A stretch of DNA of 64,000 nucleotides from Narthecium ossifragum (taxonomy: Eukaryota; Streptophyta; Magnoliopsida; Dioscoreales; Nartheciaceae), in NCBI GenBank assembly GCA_963920575.1, contig OY986969.1, forward strand, positions 27,319,434 to 27,383,433, given 5' to 3'. The stretch's first letter is position 1; each line of letters begins with the position of its first letter. Positions 1 to 11,573 of this stretch are shown piece by piece. A program made the translations under genes and the position numbers. The notes below the pieces were generated by a model. The model made no database searches, had not been told where the DNA came from, and saw only the letters and a list, made by a program, of their open reading frames with translations.

Positions 1-22
1 GCGCGCGCGAGAGAGAGACCAT
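1..22 (-). CDS. Branch 1 repeat protein, exon 1 and start of intron 1 only (gene runs off left edge)
   Basis: Only the start codon (22..20 on the minus strand) and 19 bases of intron are in the window. ATG is followed at once by GT and a CT-rich run, as in the gene at 3752-4452, whose start codon exon at 4450-4452 lies in an almost identical context. The sequence on the upstream side (23 to about 360) matches 4453 to about 4810, including the leader and a TATA-like box, so this is the first exon of a tandem duplicate whose body lies outside the window. The product is inferred from homology alone. Confidence 0.6.
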
Positions 23-59
23 CTCGTAAGGGATGCTGAGGAGATGATAGGATTCAGGA

Positions 60-130
60 GAAGAGTTTGGAGCTGTTATGCTTCACAAGAGCAGATCGCC
101 AGATCGATGAAGCTAGCTTATTTATACCGC
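60..130 (-). promoter_or_regulatory. Promoter and leader of the left-edge branch 1 gene
   Basis: On the minus strand a TATA-like box (TATAAATAA, about 118-126) is followed by a leader with the block GATCTGCTCTTGTGAAGCAT. The same TATA-plus-leader arrangement precedes the four complete branch 1 genes. Here the TATA box is degenerate and the leader has a short internal duplication (AGATCG). Confidence 0.5.
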
Positions 131-501
131 CACTTGCTAGCTGGTGAACGGCGGCAATTTGGTAATTTAACTATTGATGCATTTCTTTAATTCTTGCGTG
201 ATGACTTATTCTACTCAGAGATATTTGATGCAGGTTACTAGCTACTTGGAAAAGTTCCTATCTTTTGGAACCAAAAGGAATAGGAGTTTTCCGGTTTCTT
301 CTAAGCAGGCCGATGCTTGGACGGTTACCATTTTAGACATCATATGGATTTTTTTTTATATAGTTAATTGATGATAAAACCAAATTAGCATGACATATTA
401 ACCTATATCCCACGTATAATTTTTTTAAGACGATTAGTCCATTAATGAGGAGTTATGGTAGTTTTGATTTTATGATGGCCATATTATGCTATTATTCCAT
501 T

Positions 502-1066
502 GTGATCATGGGAGTGAATGACAATTGGGTAGAGTCGAATCTTATCCTCGAAATTATATTCTTAGGATAAGAACTATATATTCTCGATCGTCATCTCGTC
601 GGTTGAAAATATTATCACCATGAGCCAATATCAAAAATGCCCACCGGCCATTATAGCTAGGGTTGAACTCCCTTTTACATCGTCAAAAGAACACATATAT
701 GCCAATGGGTGGTCGAAATAATATACTCGCATGACAAGAAGGCTGGAATCGTATGCTCGAAATTATGTTGACATGTTCTGGTGAGAAAGATTGTGATCAT
801 GGGAGTAAATGACAATAGGATAGAGTCGAATCGTATTCTCGAAATCATAGTCTTAGGATAAGAACTATATATGCTCGATCGCCATCTCGTCGGTTGAAAA
901 TATTATCACCATGAGTCAATATATATCATAAATGCCCACCGGCCATTATAGGGTTGAACTCCTTTTTACATCGTCAAAAGAACACATATATGCCAATCAG
1001 CCAATGGGTGATCGAAATAATATACTCGCATGACAAAGAAAGCTGGAAACGTATGCTCGAAGTTAT
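502..1066. repeat. Tandem duplication, two units of about 291 bp
   Basis: The block beginning GTGATCATGGGAGT at 502 recurs at 793 with scattered substitutions and small indels. It includes the shared stretches CTCGTCGGTTGAAAATATTA and GCCCACCGGCCATTATAG. I see no gene in 370-2450; the rest is AT-rich intergenic DNA with a short CT microsatellite near 1470. Confidence 0.8.
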
Positions 1067-2460
1067 ATATTCATGATAGACTGGCGCGGCCATGATAGGG
1101 TCGAACTTGATTCCTTTACATCATAAAAAAGGGAATATATATACCACCGGCACGGGGGTACGTGGCCGATATATATGTTAAATTCCCATGCATGATAAGG
1201 CTGGAAGCCTGGAAGCATATACTTGAAACCCATTTCTATGACTGAACCAGATCGAACTATATACAGATATCATGCAGTCTGCTCTTGATAAGGTTCGTAT
1301 TCCACTGATGGGTCCAAAGCATATGTTCCCTCAGAAAATAATTAGTTATGGGAATGAATGACAGGGTTAAAAGAGAAATATGTAATCAGAGGTAGAGTCC
1401 GCTCCTTAAATTAAATGGTGCCTGCCTTGTATTACGCGGAACCTCCCGTATCATTGGTATTTGAATTTTGCTCTCTCTCTCTCTCTCTCTCTTATTTGAT
1501 TTCTTTGCAAACAAACCCATATCATTTAGTTCTTTTAAGAGATTCAATTAATCTTATTTCTTTAAACTCACTCAAGAAACAATGATCCAAATTATAATAA
1601 CCGATATCCACCAATCATGAGATCTCTTTCAAAGGAGCAAATCCATATCATGGAGCTACAAATACAGCTAAATCTCTATCAAGGGAAAAACGAGATTAAT
1701 GTTATCAATCACTGAGAATAAAATCCTCTGTATAAGACAATCTAGCCTTATTTAGTATCAATGCATAATAAGACATATTGTATAAATCTATATTTTTCTT
1801 ATCTACATGTATCATATATTTATTTAAACAATAGTAATACGTGACTTTGCTAAGGAGAAAAATTCCACGATCTCTATCTTTTTTTATTTTCTTCAAATTA
1901 CCCATGATTTGATGGTTGTGTACATTGGTCTAAAGAGAGTACTATTACAATAAGGACATTTTTGTCATTTAATTTTGATAATTATTTTAACTCACTCATG
2001 AACCAACCTCCAAATTACCCTTGAGGGATCAATTTATCCTTAATTGAACACTAATTTATTTAAAGTCAAATTGAGACTCGAGAAATAGGGCCGTTTATGT
2101 CTTTTAATATCTTTTCTAATATATATATATACTAGGTGGGACCCCTGCCACCTGACAGGGTAACCATTAGATTAATGGATGATTCGGTTATAAAAACCGA
2201 ATTTGATTAATGGATTAATATGGATATCATATAAGGTTAATGTATTAGATTAGTATACTATAACTATAGAATAGATATAATTGTATGAATTAAATCAACA
2301 TTATAAGGGGGCGATTATGTATAACCGTTTTTGCTCCTTATAAGGTTGATATGCTAAAGTTTTTTTCTTGAGTGGAAAATTAGTCTCTAAGGGGTTAATT
2401 GCAATGAAAATAAGCGAGTAGGTAAAATATAAATACCAACAAAATAGAGGTTTCTCACAT

Positions 2461-2742
2461 TGGCCCTGTTTGGTTCGAGGATAGGGGATTAAGCCCAATT
2501 TATCTCGGCATTGTAACCAAACACCTTCTAATCCCCATTTTTATGTTCATTCCTATTCTCACTTTATCCCCAATTTTTAATTTCAACCAATCATTACTAC
2601 TTTATCTCAGCTTTTTAACCAAACATTACTATTTTATCCTTACTTTTCAACTAAATACCACATATCCCATTGCTTATTTCAATATACCAATTCCTATCAT
2701 CTCTAATCCTGAAATTGCTTATGTTGTAACCAAACGGCACCA
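2461..2742. mobile_element. PIF/Harbinger-like MITE
   Basis: The left end TGGCCCTGTTTGGTT and the reverse complement of the right end (TGGTGCCGTTTGGTT) form 15-bp terminal inverted repeats with three mismatches. The interior is AT-rich, about 280 bp, without coding capacity. Ends of the G-rich plus TTTGGTT type are common in Tourist/PIF MITEs. I could not identify a clear 3-bp target duplication. Confidence 0.6.
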
Positions 2743-2744
2743 AT

Positions 2745-3750
2745 ATAGCTAAAAATGGTCATTTAGCCGGATTTATATGAAGGTATGGAGGTATTTGTAA
2801 AGAATGTAATTAAGTGATTCAGTCTGAGTCAGTCTTCGGATGAACAAAGCCCTCACAACCACCGCAACAAAGTCCCAAAGACTCGTACCCAAGATCACCA
2901 GCAGGAGACTGCAAGTCTTGGCCACTGCGTCATGCGCTCATATCCCGCTCACGTGATATATACTTACAGTCGAAATCATATATAAAGTCCCACAAGCACA
3001 ATTCAAGCCTATCAACATAGGACAGATCATGTTCCTATATATACATGGCGGGCTCCGTAGATCAATAATGGCGTCTTTTCACCATGAATTTTGTTCAATT
3101 CATATGATTGCTAGCTTCAACCTCTGTTGACCAGTCTTAAATCCTTTTGCTTGGAAACAGGTCCGTAATAATATCGGCAAACTGATTTTTCTAGCTAGCT
3201 AGGAAGAAAGCCAAAGCAAACATTCATGAACCTGTGCATGAAGTCCAATGTGATGACACTGGCGATGCCAATTTCTTCTTCTTTGAGAATACTCTCTAGC
3301 CAGTGGCCGGGTTGATTTGGACCACTCCGGCTCCTAGCTAGTTGGACGTGAAGTGACCTGTTGCCTGTTGGGTGAATTCTAGCTGCTTTAATTCTTACCA
3401 ATATGTGTTAATTAACCCTCTTGACGACGGATACAGATCATGTACGCCACATTCAATACGTATATATCTATTCCACACCAGTAACAAGTATTACGAACGA
3501 TACAAATAGGAAAACACACCCACCCCTTCTTCTGCATGCATGCCTAAACAGGATGCAAGAAGATGAAGCGAAATTATTCAATTGACACACGTAGAGTAGA
3601 AGCAGCAGCAGCGGTCGTAGTAGTTATTCAAGTCACACACGTAGAGTAGCAACAGCAGCAGTCGTAGTATAGTAGTAGTTGCAGCAGCAGCCAGCAGCAG
3701 TCCACCTATATATAAACCGATCGAAGCTAGCTAACATGGATCGAATCTTA
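2745..3750. other. Intergenic region, no gene seen
   Basis: No open frame with recognisable protein features. An AGCAGCAGC-type simple repeat lies at about 3600-3700, just downstream of the 3' end of the branch 1 gene at 3752, within what is probably its 3' untranslated region and flank. Confidence 0.5.
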
Positions 3751-3751
3751 A

Positions 3752-4385
3752 TTAACGGCGGTACACGTTGCCATAGATGCGGCCGTTGGTATCCTTCCCA
3801 GCTTCATTCCCCGATGCCATCCGCAATCCACCTCGAGCACCGATGATTTTGTTGCTGTACACTTGCATGTTGTTCTCTCTGCCTGCCTTGTTCCCGACGG
3901 CGAGATCCACTTCGTCCTCGGCGTCCTCCACGGTGTTGCCGAAGACCCGCATGTTGTTATCGCACATGGCTTCATTCGCCGCCGCGACGCGCACTCTCCC
4001 GTTCGCGCCGCCACTACCCAAGACGTCGTTGTTGTAGATGCGCATCCGGTTGTCGCGGTAGGCAGTGTTCCCGACGCCTAAGTCGACGGGATAGTCGGCG
4101 CCAACGATCCTGTTGTTGTAAATAGCGCTGCGATTGTCACGGCCTGCGTCGTTGCGGTGGGCCAGGCGAACCCTCCCAGTTCCACCGATGACATCGTTGT
4201 CGTAGATTTCGGCGTCCGAGTGTCGGCCAGCCCTGTTGTCAGTAGCGATTTCATCTCTGACGGAGGAGTAGGGGCAGCCGGCTCCCCGGCAGGGGCGGGA
4301 GTATCGGCACCATGACTGGCACTGTAAATGTTATAGATGTATATATAATACAGTTAGCCACGCTTCAAGCTAAAAGATATATGCA

Positions 4386-4450
<65 letters not shown>

Positions 4451-4452
4451 AT
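3752..4452 (-). CDS. Branch 1 Asn/Gly-rich 28-residue repeat protein
   Basis: Two exons: the start codon alone (4452..4450) and 4321..3752, split by a 128-bp phase-0 GT-AG intron that contains a (GA)n microsatellite. The predicted protein has 190 residues. Residues 1-20 are Cys-rich (C2, C6, C12, C17), one residue shorter than in the sister genes. The rest is about six imperfect 28-residue repeats. Each repeat has one half of type hydrophobic-x-hydrophobic-x-x-N-x-V/I (for example AEIYDNDVIGG, MRVFGNTVED) and one half of type VGNxAGRDN. The protein ends in RIYGNVYRR. It has no signal peptide and no membrane segment. The splice sites were chosen because the acceptor TTACAG gives the same reading frame and start position as in the paralogues at 31135, 37354 and 60617. 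I do not recognise a described family; beta-solenoid is inferred from periodicity. Confidence 0.8.
4396..4447. repeat. (GA)n microsatellite in intron 1
   Basis: About 25 GA units; on the gene strand this is a CT run directly after the start-codon exon. Similar CT runs occur at the same place in the genes at 31135 and 37354 and at the left edge. Confidence 0.9.
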
Positions 4453-4479
4453 CTCGGGATGCTGATGAGTTGATAGGAC

Positions 4480-4540
4480 TCAGGAGAAGGATTTGGAGTT
4501 GTGATGCTTCACAAGAGCAGATCGATGAAGCTTATATAGC
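4480..4540 (-). promoter_or_regulatory. TATA box and conserved leader of branch 1 gene 3752-4452
   Basis: On the minus strand TATATAAGCTTCATCGATCT begins at the TATA box (4538..4532), followed by GCTCTTGTGAAGCATCAC. The promoters at 31027, 37189 and 60765 carry nearly the same string. Confidence 0.7.
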
Positions 4541-4627
4541 CATTTGCAAGTTGGTGAACGATGGCGATTTCGTAATTTAACTCTTGGTACGACTTTTTAA
4601 TTCTAGGGTGATGACTAGCTTGTACTC

Positions 4628-4628
<1 letters not shown>

Positions 4629-4702
<74 letters not shown>
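4629..4702. repeat. (AT)n microsatellite
   Basis: An uninterrupted AT dinucleotide run of about 70 bp inside the duplicated promoter-flank module. The homologous module at 150-360 lacks it. Confidence 0.9.
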
Positions 4703-4706
<4 letters not shown>

Positions 4707-5154
4707 ATGCAGCTTACCAGCTACTTGGAAAAGTTCCTATCTTTTGCGTTCTCTTTTAAACTGTCCGATGCTTGGGCGGTGACCATCTTAGAAATCACAT
4801 GGTTTTTTTATAAGAAATAATTCCGTCGAACATTGGAATTATTCATGTTAAATCTGGGTTATATAGAACCGGAATTATAAATCGGATGCCACGTCTGATC
4901 TCGATAAGGTCCATATTCTAGTGATGGGCTCCAAAGCATATGTTCCCACACCACAGAAAATATTTCCATGGGATAGACAGATATATATTAGTTGGTCGTT
5001 AGTCTTTGTTTGATCCAAGACTTTCTATCCCAAGTTAATGATGAAAGTCCACAATTAGTGATCAATACCGCTTAGGTTAATGATTCAAGACTTTCTACTA
5101 TTAAGTCCATCTGAGTGGGCTATCCGTCCATTTGGACTTATTCATCCCAATAGC

Positions 5155-5886
5155 TTAAAGCCTTAACGCCCTTCGCTTCACATAACATGGCAAGGTCTGG
5201 CTGGGCTCAGGAGCCGTCTCCATATCGCGGCTACTCCCGTCACCACGACGAGAACCACCTCCCTCCAAGACGAGAGCCCACGTCCAGGCCAGCCCAGAGC
5301 TACAACCGGTTATTTGCCCGCCCGCCTGCGAGTGAGCAAGCTCGTCGAAACCCTTGTTATAATTCGCATGACTACTCGGCGCCGCGCCCTGGCACCACGC
5401 GTGGTCGCCGATTCGCAATCGACGCGTGGTCGGCACTGTCGGACCGGTGGACCACCCTGGTGCTCCCGTGCACCACGCCTCGCAGCGCGCAGATGGAGGC
5501 GCCGCATACGGCGGTGGGCCGGGGCTTGCAGGGGGGCTGAGGGGGCGGAGGGGTCGGGGACCTGGGAGGGAGTTGTTGTGCTGCGGGATGAGAGGAGGTT
5601 CTTGAGCTGCTCCCAGGAGGAGGACTTGGTGGGTCGCGGAGAGCAGGGAGGACGCGGCGGTGTCGGAGGAGAGAGGCTCTTCGCCGGAGAGGAGAGAGGC
5701 CGGAGATGAAGGTGGGTGCGATGGAGGCGGGTGGAAGCGACGGAGGGGGTACCGGCGGCCGGAAGGGGGGCTGGAGGTTGGATCGCGAGTCGCGACGTCC
5801 ATGTGCAGTGCATGGCTGTGGGCCATGTACACAAAACATGCTGAAGTCATGTGCTTTAAATCAAAACTCCAATCCCAATCATCCAA
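5155..5886 (-). other. GC-rich open frame of unknown nature beside the GT47 fragment
   Basis: A 243-codon frame is open on the minus strand, but several frames are open at once on both strands, as expected in GC-rich sequence. The translation is Pro/Ser/Arg-rich and has no motif I recognise. I do not call it a gene. It may belong to the same captured GC-rich segment as the GT47 fragment (about 5155-6600). Confidence 0.3.
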
Positions 5887-6515
5887 TCAGAACTCACCTT
5901 TCTCTCCCCCGGTGAACGAGTCGTCCGAGAAGAACACCGGCACGCAGCCGGCCAGGACCGAGTCGAAGGTGGACCGCCGGGTGAACGAGTCTGCCGGCGG
6001 CTGCATGCAGAACTCGGCGGTGAGCATGACCCTTAGTACCCGGCCTGGCTCGTGGCAGTCCTTGGAGCCCGGCGCGCATTGGGCCTGGAGGCACCGGCTC
6101 GATGAGCCGCACTGGAGGAGGATCTCCGCGCGCACCGTCGCCTTCTCCAGCGTCGGTGGCCGGGGCCCACCGACGAAGGCGAAGAGGTGGGTCGCTTTGA
6201 ACGGCGAGCCGTGTCTTGCCACGTGGCGGCGGAGGTTGGGTAGAAGTAGGAGGGGCAGGGGATGTCAAACTGGTGGCGCGCGCGGCCTTGCCGAGGGTGG
6301 TGCTCGACGGTGATGAGCACGGACATGTTAGAGAGCTCCGGGAGGAGGAGGAGGCGGTTGGCGCCGAAGTCAGGGTTGGGGTCGTTGCGCATGAAGTCCC
6401 ACGTGGTGCAGCCAATGGCGAGGAAGTGGTCACGGCCGCCGCGGCGGAGGAAGACGCTATGGTCGAAGAGGTGGGCGGTGAGGTCGAGGGCGAGGGTGCC
6501 GCGACGGCCGTGACC
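5887..6515 (-). pseudogene. GT47 exostosin fragment, MUR3-like xyloglucan galactosyltransferase
   Basis: Two minus-strand frames together match the C-terminal half of plant MUR3-type exostosin proteins. About 6512-6290 reads through DHFLAIGCTTWDF and LLLLPELSNMSVL. About 6160-5890 reads through EILLQCG, CMQPPADSFTRRSTFDSVLAGC and PVFF. A frame change lies between them, the protein ends abruptly after the PVFF segment, and no N-terminal half or membrane anchor is present. Intact members are Golgi type II membrane enzymes that add galactose to xyloglucan. This copy cannot encode one; it looks like a captured or decayed gene fragment. Confidence 0.75.
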
Positions 6516-6599
6516 ATTTCCTCGCCATTGGCTGCATGCAGCGACGGATGGGTGATGTCACAGAGAGGAGGTGGGCGGCAAGGTCGAGTGCATTAAATG

Positions 6600-8480
6600 C
6601 GAAGGGTACATTGGTCTCGAAAATATGATTTTGGCCGGAATTGTAAGAGAAAACGAAAGTGTACCTGATCTGTAAAATCGATAATCAAATGGATTTAATA
6701 TAAAAATATTCCTGGTGATGGAGTACTAGTGTTAATTACTGAGTGCTTGCTAATGGTTCTGTACTTGCTGCGCTATCGATCGTTTGCTGTTTTGGATATA
6801 TAAGTCTGTTGTTTGTCTGCTCTTTATAATTCATTAATTTAAGGTTATGCCTGTCCCTTATCTATCTAGCTAATGGCATTTTGGTGTACAATTATTCATT
6901 TCACCAACAAAAGCAGAAAGACAGTACTCGTGGGTGTGCATTATGCAAACATGATGGGGAGACCCAAGTGGCATAGTGTGGTGGTGGTGAGCCACATCAG
7001 CCTAAGCGGGTCTTAGACATTCAAAACCCGAATTTATTCAAATTCCATTCAAAACCACCTGCAGATGATCTGTTTTGAAAGTAAATAATTTAAAAATGGC
7101 AGTAAGGAACAAAATTTTTGAGTGAGCACCACATTAGTTGACATGGCAGTACCACCTCGCCATGTCAACTGTGCATAATGCACCGTCTATATATCTGATG
7201 CGAAAGGATAGAATGGGTCTGAAGGTTTGGATGAGTTTGATGTTTTGGATTGGATGAAGTAAACTAGTCCTTGGACTCAACTAATTAAAAGAAGAAGGAA
7301 AAAAAAATCTAATGTGGTAAGATGGCCACCCAGGTACATGTTAGGATCTATAAGAGAGGAAGAAGAAGAATGCACTGACATAAAGTTTTTACGTGGTTCA
7401 CCCCAGAACAGGGCTACGTTTACGGAGTCGCTGGAGGTTTTTCACTATCTCAGAGCCAAAGAGCTAAATTATAGAATACAATGACGGCCGCCTATATACA
7501 CCCTTATATCCTAGGGTTTCGACACATAGGGTATAGAAAATTACATAAACTATCCCTATCAACACATCTCAAATCCATTTTTCTCACCGGGGCGTTGCCT
7601 CGGGCCCCATCAGCTCTGCGTAGTGCGTCATAGTCAGGTCCGGAACAATCAAGCTCCACAAATTCAATAGTATAGGGTTGCATTCTGCATATTATAGCTA
7701 GATGTTGTGTGTGTGCTTTTCTTTCTTTATTTAAAAAAAACATGTATTCCGATGAAAAGAATTCATGGTTGAGTGTAACAGACTCCTTCATCACATGCAC
7801 CTTTTTCATGAGAATATATGGTTGCCCCGATCATGGGCCGGGTATACTTCACTTTGAGAGAGATCGATGCTCCATGCCTAAAGTACGAATACCTTGCCTG
7901 ATAGCTCTGTCAGAACATAATTTGAATAGCTAATTAAACTCACCTTTTTCACATCAGTTTATTCCGATAATAAATTAGTTTTGTCCCATTTACCACACAA
8001 TATGACAGAGGGGATCGATAGATATATTGGCATATAATTCGCAGGATGGAACACGCTATTTAATTTCTTCTTGTCCTAGCTAGCTATTTACTCAGAACAT
8101 GCAAATCATACAATACTATATATATATAACAACCTACGAGCTAGGTTAATTTATTTAGAAGCATTGCTCAGACGAAATTTACAATAATCTTCAAATTCAC
8201 TAATCAAACGCTCAAAGTCATCTTCTTGGTAATTTAATACCTTATCAATACGTACCACTATGGGAGTTATACTAGACAAATTTAAAGTGGATTCTCTAGT
8301 TTATGCTGCACCAATTAATATAACCTTTTTCATGTGAGGTTGCTTTTGATTGTTCCGGTCCTACTCATTCCCTGCTTTTGCCTTTTTTTCAACAGCTGAG
8401 AAGATCCTCAATAAAATGGCTAACAATCTCCCCTCTTTAGTTTGCACACAATTAAAACCCTCCCAGATTAATCAGCTCAT
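6600..8480. other. Intergenic region; LTR-like segment at about 7339-7565
   Basis: No gene seen. A segment beginning TGTTAGGATC (7339) and ending TATCAACA (about 7565) includes TTTTTACGTGGTTCACCCC, a phrase common in plant LTR or TRIM repeats, but I found no flanking target duplication or second LTR. Confidence 0.35.
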
Positions 8481-8482
8481 GA

Positions 8483-9663
8483 ATGGTTAGTCCTGTTAAA
8501 TATCAAAACTATGAGACTTGGGTATCTGTTCTTTTTGACTGATCACGTACTGCGTCTTTCTATATAATTCTCATCGTGATTAATAACATCAGGGTGCTCG
8601 CCAGCCAGTTGGACGCCTCAACTCCACCGGAGCAGATCACCACCTACCAGCGCTGCAGCCCAATGCCCTAGGCATCAAGTCTGAAGCTTCACCAGCCAGT
8701 GGAGCAATGGGATGGCCACCTAGAACCGCATCAAGTAGAAAGCAGGTAAAACAGCAACCTGATCTCCTGCTGCTCTTCTTCTTCTTCTTCTTGTTTTTTT
8801 CTTTTTTTTTTTACCAAGTAAGTCCGGAGGCTAGAAACAGAGCCGGATACAAGGTGGGCCAGCCGTTAAAGATGGATAGTTTTCTTTAATTAAAGATCTC
8901 ACTCTAGCAGCTGGGCCAGCCTCCTAGCTTTTCCAATATTGGTATGTACTTTCCAACCAAAGCCCCAGCCATTGCACATCCGGCAAGATCGTTCAAGATG
9001 GATGGGCTTCCTCCGGCGCCCTCCATCCCTACGCCGCCCACAGCACCAGGTCCAGAGATGGGCGGCCTAAGAGACCAACTCTATGTCGTCCCGGATGACA
9101 GCAACATGGTATACGTACCAATAAGATCAGACTTAGAGGCATACGCACATGCCGCATATGTTACCCCGATGATGATAACTTTAACAACATGCCTCGTTAT
9201 CTAAAAGTGGATCGTCGCCATGTAGGCGACTTGAGCGATAGATCCACCTGCTGCTGCTCCTGGACCTGGACAGCAGAGATGGCAACAGACCAATGCTAAC
9301 AATTACAATGATGGTTTATTCCGACAGGGGATTTTCTCCGGTGTTGCGAACTGGGTCCGCAAGGCGTTCTTCGTAGTATGGAAGCATGGTGCGGCTGATC
9401 ATCATCGAGCACCAAATGAAGGCCGTGGTGATCTTCGAGAACCCTACGTAGAACCAGGTAAAGGGCTTGGTCAAGGAGATCTATATGGAGGCCGTGGTCA
9501 TCCAGCAGGCCAATATGAAGACCGAAGTGATAGGGCCGGCAGAGGTGGTACACTCGTCTATGGTAACACCATCAGTGATCCGGCGAGAGTGAGGTTCGCA
9601 GAAGGGAATTGGGGAGGTCGGTCTACTGGTGGCCGGATCAGCGGCAACCGCGTGATACGCTAG
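8483..9663 (+). pseudogene. Branch 2 Pro-rich protein with terminal repeat unit, frameshifted
   Basis: Exons: start codon alone (8483-8485), 8593-8745, and 8911 onward; both introns are phase 0 and GT-AG. Exon 3 reads through the branch 2 box DDSNMVYVPIRSD, then shifts frame by +2 relative to the gene at 13458, near 9130-9158. That gives a stop at 9202-9204 after 149 residues. The conserved continuation (PRYLKVDRRHVGDL) is in a second frame at 9159-9230. A second shift (apparent GATA duplication near 9231) restores the first frame, which stays open to the terminal unit GTLVYGNTIS...GNRVIR and a stop at 9661-9663. Intron 2 holds a T-rich tract resembling a LINE tail. It is a pseudogene, or an allele with two compensating indels; sequencing error is a third possibility. 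Confidence 0.7.
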
Positions 9664-10179
9664 AGTGGCGTCCAGTTTGCTTTCAAGGATGTACACTTTG
9701 TATGTAATACAGAGTGATGTGTTCACCGGCACCGCCGGCAGTGTGGCCTAACTTTTATTGTTGGTGTAGCAGTTCCCGACGTCAGTCTGAAATTAAATTA
9801 CCACTATTAAAGTGCTTGATGCACATAGATTAGATTCGGAGAGTAAGTCTGTAAATTCTGTCATATTTGCACGATACATGTTCTTAGCTTGCTTGACGCC
9901 TTGTTCTGGCACTTTCAGGTTCTCTGTAGCCAATAATCGATCGAATTGGTAGATATATTTGGATTGGTTAATCGAATTCATCGGTATTGTTCTACCGATG
10001 AAATAGATTAATCAATCAGTAAATAACTATCGATTAAAGAACATGTGCGATTCATCGTGTGATCATGTATGTGAATCTTTATTATTTTTTAAATAATCTC
10101 GGTATTAATTAACGCGTGCATATGTAACATTTAACTATGTAACATTTAACTATTTAGACGTGGGACCAGCGCAGTCTCT

Positions 10180-10845
10180 CTAGTCGTACTCCCGGCCTCT
10201 GCGTTTATCCTTGTTGGTCCAAGTCCAGCTCCCAATCTTGTTACCCTTCACATTGAGATGCAGGTCCTTTACGTAGATGACTTGAGGGGGCTGGCCATTG
10301 CTGCAGCCGTTGGCCGGAACGATGCGACGATCACTGGAGGATAGCCTCAGCTGACCCAGGAGCCCAGATGCGTTGATGTCAATCTCCTCTCTGTCATCTC
10401 TCCAGCTGCTGCTATATGTACTAGACTGCCTTCGACTCTCTACACTTGGAGGCCTTGTAAAGCGCTCCTGATGATGTGATGGAGGTCTTGCACTGGGCAC
10501 ATGATACGCAGCACCGGATCTTGGATACCTGTTTTGGGGCATGGGATATAATTCCTCTTCCTCCTCCTCGTCGTCGTCGTCCTCGTGGCATTCACAGTCG
10601 CAGTCGCTATGGCAGTCGGAGTCGCAATCGCAGTCGTCACTGTTCTCATCGCTCTCTTCTTCTTCGGAGACTGAAGTGCGGTCTGTGAAGTCGTCGGAGT
10701 CTGGCTGGTATGGCCGGCTCGGCCTGTATGGATTGTGAGGTTGGTAGGGTGAACGATTGCCGCGGTAAGAAGAGCTGTGACCAGGCCACACGTTCACATG
10801 TCCGCTGGCGCTAAAGTTGTAACCACATCTCTGGCTTTCTGCCAT
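10180..10845 (-). CDS. Branch 3 acidic protein with Cys/Asp cluster
   Basis: A single exon of 221 residues. I chose the ATG at 10845..10843 (MAESQRCGYN); the frame is open further upstream but has no earlier ATG. Order: Tyr/Pro/Ser-rich N-terminus (1-50); acidic stretch (50-98) containing six Cys between residues 72 and 86 alternating with Asp, Ser, His and Glu, then a run of Asp/Glu; Ser/Arg/Pro-rich linker; a short helix-like SGLLGQLRL; and a C-terminal motif VIYVKDLHLNVKGNKIGSW, then a basic tail. The C-terminal motif is shared with the genes at 47881 and 50261. The Cys/Asp block could bind metal; that is inference. No known family recognised. Confidence 0.7.
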   Translation of the reverse strand: MAESQRCGYNFSASGHVNVWPGHSSSYRGNRSPYQPHNPYRPSRPYQPDSDDFTDRTSVSEEEESDENSDDCDCDSDCHSDCDCECHEDDDDEEEEEELYPMPQNRYPRSGAAYHVPSARPPSHHQERFTRPPSVESRRQSSTYSSSWRDDREEIDINASGLLGQLRLSSSDRRIVPANGCSNGQPPQVIYVKDLHLNVKGNKIGSWTWTNKDKRRGREYD

Positions 10846-11573
10846 ATATTGCTCAAAGAAAATTTGCTTTTCCACGCTTAAAGTGGGAATATTTAGAGCC
10901 CAAGCTTCAAGCCTGAATCCTGAGTAGGTAAACCGATTGTTTGATGTTAGACTATATATATATAATATATGGAAGTGTTCATGAAAATCACCAAATAAAC
11001 CAAGATTTCAGATGAAAAAATAAAAGGTAGACAACCAAATAAATGCGTTCTATCATGAATTAGTACTATACCTGCAGCAAGCTCCCGCTATAGCAATTTT
11101 TTCGCTTAGGGGACTATATAGGACAGTGGTCGAAATCGAATATTCCGATGAAAGAGTCCAATTATTATATTCCCCATTACAAAAATTTGTGATGATGGGA
11201 ATTAGTGGACGACAGGTTCCAATTCATGTGGCGGATAAATGTATTACCATTCAAATGGTCGAAATAATACGGTCAAATTATGAGATCGAAATCATATATT
11301 CTCATGATAGGGTTCGAAATATAATCGCTAAGACAAGATTGGTATGAATATATTCCAGGATAAGGTCCGGGAGTATATGATAAGGTTGGAATCCTACTTT
11401 TGACATCATAGTTCAGACAGCAAAATCGAATGCGTTTTATGAAGTACTTGTTAGCACAGTGTTTTAGTCGTGAAGTACTTTAATCACTCAAATTAAAAGC
11501 TAAAGGTAAATTTATATTAATATATTTTAACATATTTTCATTATAATATCAAGATTCATATAATCATATTATG

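Noticed and set aside
7339..7565. Solo LTR
   Set aside because: TG and CA ends are present, but no target duplication and no second copy were found, so it is only mentioned as LTR-like.
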